From a virus: a DNA stretch of 20,081 bases. A model generated the notes under the pieces. That model was given only the letters and a program-made list of their open reading frames with translations, made no database searches and had not been told where the DNA came from. The first letter of the stretch is position 1, and every line of letters begins with the position of its first letter. Where the stretch lies: positions 1 through 20,081 of the IMG/VR virus record IMGVR_UViG_3300032241_000675. One strand, 5' to 3'. Both the position numbers and the translations under genes were made by a program. Positions 15,085-20,081 of the stretch are shown one piece after another.

Positions 15085-16877
15085 TGTTCACAAAAAACGT
15101 AGTATCTCAGTCAATGATTGACGCAGTTAACGCTGTGATAGGAGAAACGCCTAAGAAACCTAAAACACCAAAAGTTCTAAAAGAAGAAATCTACAGCTTC
15201 AATATTGACCCACATACAGGTCAAATGAAAGATGAAGTTGAGGTGTTGATATCTGGTGACAACGTTAAACTTAGAAAAAAACAAATCGTAATGATTGAAG
15301 AAGGCAAAAAGAAAATGCTTAGTGACGCTGACATGGATGAAACGGGTTTTCACAAAGCTGCTCATGCTGCCAAAAAAGCCAATCAATCTCATTTTGAATT
15401 CATGGGTAAAAAATATCCTGTGACCGCAAAGTCTCAAGCAGAAGGTTACGTTGATGATATCGTTGCAAAAGCAAGAGCAAGTGGAATGAATGCCAAAGTT
15501 GTCACAAAAGCCGACAAAGAAAGAGATTTGCAGGCTGTGATAGATAGACAGAAAAAAGCAAAAGAAAAAGCCGCAAGTAATCCACCAAGTACTAGCATGA
15601 TTGGAAAAGGCCGAGATAGTTTTGGTCCAAATAAAGGATATGGTCAAGGTCGTTATATGGGTGATTCTGTTGAGATTGATGATGATGTGTTAGATGAAAC
15701 TACCGGTGTAACTGATTACAATCCAAAAAGCCAAGGTGGCACAAGAAAAGAACTATTAGCAAAATATTCTAAATCTGGTGATCCTAAACACGCAGAAGCT
15801 GCAAGAAAAGCAGGTGCAACACAATCAGAATTAAAAGCTGCATCAATGAAGAAAGAAGGTACATCATTTAAAGACCGTCTACTTGAAGCCTACATGGACA
15901 AAAAAGACAAAGGCGATATATTAGATATGGATGAATCCGAGATGACTGATGCTCAAATGAAAAAACGTGAGAAGATTGTAATGTCAATGAAAGATGGCCA
16001 AGCAGGATTTAAAAAGAGATATGGTAAAAATTGGAAAAATGTAATGTATGCTACAGCTACTAAGCAGGCGATGAAAGAAGAAGTTGAAGAATTAGATGAA
16101 GAGCATTCTGAAAAAGAAGTTAAGATGGCTATTGGTATCCTTAATGACAAAAGATATAAAGGAGGTAATTTGAGTGGTGCTGCTAAGGCTATTGAAAAAA
16201 TGAAACCTGGTCTTTCTAAGCATCCTGCTGTGAAAAAAGCCATGCAAAAAGCAAATGAAGAATATGAGTATATGATGGAGAAAAATGAATCTCACACTCA
16301 TGCAGCTCACTATGAAAATGACAAAGGTGAATGGACTGGTATGAATTTGTTAGTCGCTAAAGATGATGAGGATGCTATTCGCCAAGCACACGAAAAATGT
16401 AAAGAGGGTTGCCGACTTTCTAGAGTGGAAAAACATATACCGGTTAAAGAAGGTTGGGAAGATATGATGAAAGCTGTCAAAGACCGTGCAGGTACACAAC
16501 CATCTGGTGGTTCAGGTGTAAAACAAGGTTCACGTTATGGTGGTTCTAAACAAAAAGAGAAACCAGAACATGATGAACCAGAAGATAAAAAAGTCAAAAA
16601 AGAAGCCGTAGACCCAAAAGTTAAGACTGTGGATATGCTACGTGGTCGTGTTAAGAAGCCTAAAGACTTTCAAGACGGCAACGAACACAGCTCAGCTAAG
16701 ATTAAATTAGCTGCTGAAGAAATGGATGAAACATTCAAAGGACCTGAGTCTGGTTCTGGTGTAGGTGATAATCCTTTTATTACTAGTGAATCTAAGCCAA
16801 TGAAAAATGCTAAAGAATTGGCTAATTCAACAATGAAACGAATCAAAACAGAAATGTTGGGAAAGATTTCCAACTAA
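15084..16877 (+). CDS. Modular charged virion-type protein
   Basis: A 597-residue, Lys/Glu-rich, largely disordered or helical protein without enzymatic motifs. It starts MFTKNVVSQSMIDAVNAVIGE, a helix of the type seen at the start of other phage structural proteins. Short modules follow: FKKRYGKNWKNVMYATATKQAMKE (around residues 310-335), THAAHYENDKGEWTGMNLLVAKDDEDAI (around 405-435) and EGWEDMMKAVKDRAGTQPSGGSGVKQGSRYGG (around 455-490). I recognise these as recurring pieces of proteins in marine T4-like phages. Acidic L-x-E strings (VLDETT, VEELDEE) could be prohead-protease sites. AGGGAG seven bases upstream supports the ATG at 15084, which overlaps the previous stop as TAATG. A scaffold/core, internal head or other virion protein is likely, inferred from the late context. 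Confidence 0.75.
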   Translation: MFTKNVVSQSMIDAVNAVIGETPKKPKTPKVLKEEIYSFNIDPHTGQMKDEVEVLISGDNVKLRKKQIVMIEEGKKKMLSDADMDETGFHKAAHAAKKANQSHFEFMGKKYPVTAKSQAEGYVDDIVAKARASGMNAKVVTKADKERDLQAVIDRQKKAKEKAASNPPSTSMIGKGRDSFGPNKGYGQGRYMGDSVEIDDDVLDETTGVTDYNPKSQGGTRKELLAKYSKSGDPKHAEAARKAGATQSELKAASMKKEGTSFKDRLLEAYMDKKDKGDILDMDESEMTDAQMKKREKIVMSMKDGQAGFKKRYGKNWKNVMYATATKQAMKEEVEELDEEHSEKEVKMAIGILNDKRYKGGNLSGAAKAIEKMKPGLSKHPAVKKAMQKANEEYEYMMEKNESHTHAAHYENDKGEWTGMNLLVAKDDEDAIRQAHEKCKEGCRLSRVEKHIPVKEGWEDMMKAVKDRAGTQPSGGSGVKQGSRYGGSKQKEKPEHDEPEDKKVKKEAVDPKVKTVDMLRGRVKKPKDFQDGNEHSSAKIKLAAEEMDETFKGPESGSGVGDNPFITSESKPMKNAKELANSTMKRIKTEMLGKISN

Positions 16878-16885
16878 GGAATAAC

Positions 16886-17776
16886 ATGACAGACAGAGCC
16901 AAAAAACTCAAAGATATTGTCAAACCTCGTGCTGCCTCTGGTGTATCAAACACCGATCCGGGACAGTTAGGACAATATTCTGCGACAAACTTAGTCAAAG
17001 AGTCTCCTTCTTTGGAAAAGTATCTTCAGTCTAGAGGATACAATCCTAAAACTGTGCCTAAAGATGTTAAAATAGCTCATTCAAAATCAAATGCGTTTAA
17101 GACATGGCAAATGCAACATATGTATGAGTCTGGCGAAAAAACTCCAATAGAAAATATACCAGCGGATAAAAACAAAACACCATCTGATGCAATGATGTCT
17201 TATGCAAGTAAAAACAAAGCAAAACATATTCCATCACACGAAATTAAAAATCCGCCAGGTACATTAAAGCGTGAAGATTTAGATTATATGGCACCTAAAG
17301 CTGACTTTGTGAAAAAAGAACTAAAAAGTATCTTGAATAGAAAAAAACCAGGTGAAATCAGTTTCAAAGAAGCAAGTGACATGATGGGTGATCCAAAATC
17401 TGCCACTATTAGTCCAGCAGACGGTTCACCAAAAGAAAGTGATGTACAACGCAAAATGTCTAAAAGAGCTAAATTACTTTTAGACATTAAGAAAAAATCT
17501 CTCAAAGAAGATTTATATGACCATGAAAAAGCAGATAAATCCGTAGCTACTTATGGTAAAAAACCAAAAATTGACACAGCTGAAAAATTTGATGAAACAG
17601 GCAAAGATAAACCGAAGGCAGCTGCTGTGATGTCCGGCGGTACTACATTAACTGGTCAAAGCCGTGATACAGTTGAAATTGATCCTGCTATGAGAGTACG
17701 TCCAGGTCAACCTGATCCTACCAAAGATAAGGATAAAGACAAGGACAAGAAAAAAGACGAGAAGAAAAAAGAATAA
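16886..17776 (+). CDS. Hypothetical late phage protein with Lys/Asp repeat tail
   Basis: A 296-residue hydrophilic protein. The N-terminal half contains YLQSRGYNPKTVPKDVKIAHSKSNAFKTWQMQHM, which looks like a small folded module (a basic helix ending in aromatic and Met residues). The rest is charged and probably flexible, with SDAMMSYASKNKAKHI and SFKEASDMMGDPKSATISPADGSP. The C-terminus from residue 280 is an almost pure Lys/Asp/Glu tail. AAGGA five bases before the ATG, overlapping the previous stop region, supports the start. Its stop lies inside the first of two late-promoter cores for the next gene. I do not recognise the family. It has no catalytic motif and is more likely a virion-associated or assembly protein. 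Confidence 0.72.
   Translation: MTDRAKKLKDIVKPRAASGVSNTDPGQLGQYSATNLVKESPSLEKYLQSRGYNPKTVPKDVKIAHSKSNAFKTWQMQHMYESGEKTPIENIPADKNKTPSDAMMSYASKNKAKHIPSHEIKNPPGTLKREDLDYMAPKADFVKKELKSILNRKKPGEISFKEASDMMGDPKSATISPADGSPKESDVQRKMSKRAKLLLDIKKKSLKEDLYDHEKADKSVATYGKKPKIDTAEKFDETGKDKPKAAAVMSGGTTLTGQSRDTVEIDPAMRVRPGQPDPTKDKDKDKDKKKDEKKKE
17723..17773 (+). repeat. Lys-Asp codon repeat at the 3' end of the preceding gene
   Basis: Four alternating Lys-Asp codon pairs (AAA/AAG with GAT/GAC) are followed by Lys/Asp/Glu codons up to the stop. The hexamer varies at the third codon positions, so it is a diverged purine-rich repeat rather than a perfect tandem array. It encodes a highly charged flexible tail. 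Confidence 0.7.
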
Positions 17777-17790
17777 ATAACCAATAAATA
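17772..17790 (+). promoter_or_regulatory. Tandem late-promoter-like cores AATAAATA
   Basis: AATAAATA occurs at 17772-17779 and again at 17783-17790, eleven bases apart (about one helical turn). Each differs from the T4 late core TATAAATA at the first base only. The first copy includes the stop codon of the upstream gene. Starts would fall near 17785 and 17796, giving leaders of about 27 and 16 bases that contain the strong AGGAGA site. This points to high late expression of the next gene. Confidence 0.55.
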
Positions 17791-17800
17791 CCTTATCACT

Positions 17801-17806
17801 AGGAGA
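17801..17806 (+). promoter_or_regulatory. Strong ribosome binding site AGGAGA
   Basis: AGGAGA lies five bases before ATG 17812. It is the most complete Shine-Dalgarno match I noticed in the window, where most genes rely on overlap with the upstream gene. It fits a product needed in many copies. Confidence 0.8.
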
Positions 17807-17811
17807 TAAAA

Positions 17812-18411
17812 ATGCCAGCATGGTCAAATACGGACAATCACAAAAACAAACCAAAGTTTGATGTGGAACGTGAAACAAGAGAAGTAGTTCAATTAACTAC
17901 TGCTAACACCACAAATTCGGGTAATACAGTAATTACATTTACTTATTGGGATGGAACAGCAAGTTCCAACCTATCTAATGTGATTGCAATAGGATATTAT
18001 TCAGCCTCAACTAATGTTGGCGCAAACGGTGTTTCGGGTTTCTTTAAATCTAATAACGCTATTACATCAATTAGTGGAAATAACGTTGTATTGGGTAGCG
18101 CTGTTTATGGTGCCATTCCAGCAGGAACAACCATAGAATTTGACAAAGCAATTGCTTGGAATTCTTCTAAAGCAAACGACTCAACATACAATGCTGATAC
18201 AGTACTTGTTACACCAACACGTTTGGCAAACAACACAGTATCTATGGGTAACATAGTTCCAGGTTGGGTGAACATTACCAAATCTAAAAATGGTGGTGCA
18301 GATGGCGCAGTTCGTTATCGTCTCGAAACTTTGGTCGCTCTCGCTAATCCAACAGCAGCTAATACAAACTCAGGCAATACAGGCTGGGGTCAAGCTTTCA
18401 CTGGAGTTTAA
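17812..18411 (+). CDS. Probable virion structural protein
   Basis: A 199-residue protein, rich in Ser, Thr, Asn, Gly and beta-strand patterns (TVITFTYWDG, NVIAIGYYS, NNVVLGSAVYG), which suits a small beta-rich capsid decoration or tail/baseplate protein. The N-terminus MPAWSNTDNHKNKPKFDVERE and the C-terminus RYRLETLVALANPTAANTNSGNTGW resemble a family of short structural proteins in marine T4-like phages, as I recall. There are no cysteines or enzyme motifs. It forms its own transcription unit: tandem late-promoter cores and a strong ribosome binding site in front, and a UUCG-loop terminator four bases after the stop. That arrangement, unique in the window, argues for high and independent late expression. 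The precise location in the virion cannot be told. Confidence 0.78.
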   Translation: MPAWSNTDNHKNKPKFDVERETREVVQLTTANTTNSGNTVITFTYWDGTASSNLSNVIAIGYYSASTNVGANGVSGFFKSNNAITSISGNNVVLGSAVYGAIPAGTTIEFDKAIAWNSSKANDSTYNADTVLVTPTRLANNTVSMGNIVPGWVNITKSKNGGADGAVRYRLETLVALANPTAANTNSGNTGWGQAFTGV

Positions 18412-18414
18412 TAC

Positions 18415-18435
18415 ATGGGGCTTCGGCCCCATTTT
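18415..18435 (+). terminator. Rho-independent terminator with UUCG tetraloop
   Basis: A seven-base-pair stem ATGGGGC (18415-18421) / GCCCCAT (18426-18432) is closed by the very stable C(UUCG)G tetraloop (18422-18425), and a short T tract (18432-18435) follows. It begins four bases after the stop of the structural gene and ends five bases before the next ATG. The T tract is short, so termination may be partial, allowing read-through into the downstream genes. Confidence 0.8.
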
Positions 18436-18440
18436 AAAAT

Positions 18441-18827
18441 ATGTTTGATTTATTGAATGAGGATAATTTTGTACTGTATGCAATGAAATGCTATGAAGCA
18501 CCTAATTGTGTTATGTCAGAATTTGAAGGAGATATTAAGAGAACTAAGTATGTGAAAAGACTTTTTAGAAAATATAAAGTTACTAAAGTACTTAAAGAAC
18601 GCCTAATACTCAATCACATTATATTATTGAATAATGTTTTTGGACCAGAACCAACGGCAAGAATATTATTCTATAAAATAGATGAACGAGACTATGATAT
18701 ATTGAAAACTTTTTTGTGTTACTTGAGCATCATGCCTGAAATGGTTTTTGGTATAAAAGGTAAGAATATAAAGTCATATGATATACCGATGGAATTAAAT
18801 GTCGCAGAGATATTAAGGAACTTATGA
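18441..18827 (+). CDS. Small conserved phage protein of unknown function
   Basis: A 128-residue, mostly helical protein. It starts MFDLLNEDNFVLYAMKCYEAPNC, continues with a basic region (FEGDIKRTKYVKRLFRKYKVT) and then LKERLILNHIILLNNVFGPEPTARILFYK. This run of segments is familiar from uncharacterised short proteins of T4-like cyanophages and their relatives, which supports it as a real gene. LILNHIILLNNVFG is a hydrophobic helix but has a charged context and is more likely buried than membrane-spanning. The ATG lies directly after the terminator hairpin and has no purine-rich ribosome binding site. The stop overlaps the next ATG by four bases. No function is known to me. Confidence 0.78.
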   Translation: MFDLLNEDNFVLYAMKCYEAPNCVMSEFEGDIKRTKYVKRLFRKYKVTKVLKERLILNHIILLNNVFGPEPTARILFYKIDERDYDILKTFLCYLSIMPEMVFGIKGKNIKSYDIPMELNVAEILRNL

Positions 18828-19324
18828 AGTCTTTCAAACAATTCATAAATGAAAAAGGCAGATGTTGGCCAGGTCACAGACCTGTTCCAGGTAAAAAGCC
18901 TTATTCTCCTGGTAGTTGTGTTAAAGAAGACCATGTTAAAGAATTGGAAGATGGTCTAAAGCAATTAGACAGTCACGACTATGACACAATCGATGGATTG
19001 ATGACGAAGATATCTAAGAAACACGGCATCACAGGAAAAGATTTACATAATGACTTTAAATCCAAACACGGCAAAACTCCAGATGATTGGATCAATGAAG
19101 ACTTACGCAAATGGTTTAAACAAGATTGGGTTCGTATGGACACCAAAGGCAATGTTAAAGGCCAATGTGCAAGAGATCCAGGTGAAGGTAAACCAAAGTG
19201 TCTACCTAGAGCAAAAGCAAACGCAATAGGTAAAGTTGGTAGAGCAGCTGCAGCACGAAGAAAACGCCGTGAGGATCCAAATCCAGAACGCCGTGGTAAA
19301 CCAATAAATGTTAGGACAAAGTAA
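18824..19324 (+). CDS. Small basic protein with capsid-targeting-like leader and paired Cys motif
   Basis: A 166-residue basic protein. Residues 1-10 are MKSFKQFINE, closely resembling the T4 internal-protein leader MKTYQEFIAE, with I-N-E as a candidate prohead-protease site. Residues 13-33 (RCWPGHRPVPGKKPYSPGSCV) hold Cys14 and Cys32 around a Pro/Gly/Lys-rich loop that I have seen repeatedly in T4-like marine phage proteins. The C-terminal region (WVRMDTKGNVKGQCARDPG, then PKCLPRAKANAIGKVGRAAAARRKRRE) is another recurring phage module with two further cysteines and a strongly basic end suited to DNA contact. The ATG overlaps the preceding stop, and its own stop is immediately followed by the next ATG. 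The likely role is a DNA-associated internal head protein; this is inferred, not shown. Confidence 0.8.
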   Translation: MKSFKQFINEKGRCWPGHRPVPGKKPYSPGSCVKEDHVKELEDGLKQLDSHDYDTIDGLMTKISKKHGITGKDLHNDFKSKHGKTPDDWINEDLRKWFKQDWVRMDTKGNVKGQCARDPGEGKPKCLPRAKANAIGKVGRAAAARRKRREDPNPERRGKPINVRTK

Positions 19325-20081
19325 ATGAAAAGTTTTAATCAATTCATAAATGAGACTCAAAATTTAGAAGAAAAAAATGTTCCCACAAGTCCAGAAAAAT
19401 GGGCTCGTGCTAAGGCTGCTGCAAAGTCTAAATTTGCTGTTTATCCTTCCGCTTATGCAAACGGTTGGGCTTCAAAGAAATACAAAGCAATGGGTGGTGG
19501 TTGGAGAAGTACCAAAGAAGAAGTTGAAGTTATTTGGGAAGCAAAAAAAGATGATGAAGAAATGCATGAAAATGACCATGAAGTAAAAGTATTTGATTAT
19601 GATACAAATTACTTTCACATCTGTCCAATTGCAACAAAATTATACAAAGATATTGAACATAAAGTAGAACCTGATGATTATGATTTAGTAGAAGGCATGG
19701 CCAAATTACAAGACTGTATCTTCTTTATTGAAAAACATCTCAAAGAGAAAAAGGGTTCACCAAAAGAAGATGATATGGGTTATCTTTTGATGGCACAGAA
19801 CATCAAAGACCAATTAGACCGTATGTTATCAATGACAACACCTGAGATGCGTATGGAACATGGTTATCTACAAGGTCATATTGAAACTATCAAAGAACTT
19901 CTTGATTGGGAAAATCGTAAAGAAGAATTAGATGAACAATATGAATGGTTGGAAGAATCAGCTGCATGGAAACGTAAAGAAGGTAAAAATCCTACAGGTG
20001 GACTAAATGCAAAAGGTATTGCCTCTTATCGTAGAGAAAACCCAGGTTCCAAATTAAAGATGGCTGTTACAGGTAAAGTAA
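19325..20081 (+). CDS. Capsid-targeting-leader protein with GGGW module (3' end outside window)
   Basis: A frame starting directly after the previous stop (TAA-ATG) and open for 252 codons to the window edge. Residues 1-10 are MKSFNQFINE, identical to the leader of the upstream gene at nine of ten positions. Residues 22-60 contain SPEKWARAKAAAKSKF, then VYPSAYANGWASKKYKAMGGGW, a module common in proteins of T4-like aquatic phages. Residues 75-210 are acidic and helical (KLYKDIEHKVEPDDYDLVEGMAKL, then GHIETIKELLDWENRKEELDEQYEWLEE), coiled-coil-like. From about residue 212, AAWKRKEGKNPTGGLNAKG begins another recurrent phage module, perhaps DUF6321. Adjacent placement and nearly identical leaders suggest coordinated packaging with the preceding protein. 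The function is unknown. Confidence 0.82.
   Translation, partial: MKSFNQFINETQNLEEKNVPTSPEKWARAKAAAKSKFAVYPSAYANGWASKKYKAMGGGWRSTKEEVEVIWEAKKDDEEMHENDHEVKVFDYDTNYFHICPIATKLYKDIEHKVEPDDYDLVEGMAKLQDCIFFIEKHLKEKKGSPKEDDMGYLLMAQNIKDQLDRMLSMTTPEMRMEHGYLQGHIETIKELLDWENRKEELDEQYEWLEESAAWKRKEGKNPTGGLNAKGIASYRRENPGSKLKMAVTGKV

Noticed and set aside
15177-15647. A 156-codon open frame on the minus strand opposite the modular virion protein
   Set aside because: It is rich in Phe, Ser and Cys as expected for the antisense of Lys/Glu/Ala-rich codons. It has no ribosome binding site and no recognisable domain, and the plus-strand gene is well supported.
19377-19586. A short open frame in another phase inside the last gene
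   Set aside because: The frame starting at 19325 has the shared leader, recognised modules and stays open for 252 codons.
1-20081. tRNA genes, CRISPR arrays, insertion sequences, integrase or attachment sites
   Set aside because: Intergenic space is too small for these except at 11854-11968, which shows no cloverleaf or repeats of that kind. No transposase or integrase motif was seen in any frame read.

Overview
The window looks like part of an AT-rich genome of a T4-like myovirus (Caudoviricetes) infecting an aquatic bacterium. This rests on three things. First, it carries a close relative of the T4 gene 41 replicative helicase. Second, it has exact or near matches to the T4 late promoter core TATAAATA. 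Third, it has tightly packed, translationally coupled genes, all on the + strand, including several small conserved phage proteins and low-complexity virion-type proteins. No tRNA, CRISPR array, insertion sequence or integrase is visible. The host cannot be named from the sequence.

Layout. (1) 1-3989: the 3' part of the helicase gene, then two larger proteins of unknown function and a 93-residue conserved phage protein. (2) 3992-11853: an unbroken ten-gene glycan cassette. It holds three GT-A-type or GT-A-like glycosyltransferases, a class I methyltransferase, an HtrL/YibB-like protein, two short GT-B/GT9-like proteins, a DUF5672-like protein, a PMP/iron-sulfur sugar 3-dehydrase of the RfbH/E1 type, and an extended SDR. 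Nearly every junction overlaps or nearly overlaps. The 3-dehydrase and SDR suggest a 3,6-dideoxyhexose branch whose product the transferases would attach to a virion, DNA or host-surface acceptor. (3) 11854-11968: the only sizeable intergenic region, with an exact T4-type late promoter. (4) 11969-17776: a late operon with a ligase-like nucleotidyltransferase, an adenylyltransferase-P-loop kinase fusion, and two long charged virion-type proteins. (5) 17777-18435: a self-contained late unit of tandem late-promoter cores, a strong ribosome binding site, one probable structural protein and a UUCG-hairpin terminator. (6) 18441-20081: three further late-type genes, the last running off the window.

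The most interesting signal is an N-terminal decapeptide shared by four otherwise unrelated proteins. It reads MKSFxQFINE in the genes at 18824 and 19325, MKSFLQLVQE at 13144 and MGRFLQFLKE at 11969. It resembles the T4 capsid-targeting leader (MKTYQEFIAE in T4 internal proteins), which is cut after Glu by the prohead protease. With the late promoter in front of this set, it suggests that the two nucleotidyltransferase-type enzymes and two cysteine- or GGGW-motif proteins are packaged in the capsid and possibly injected with the DNA. That is an inference, but it can be tested directly.
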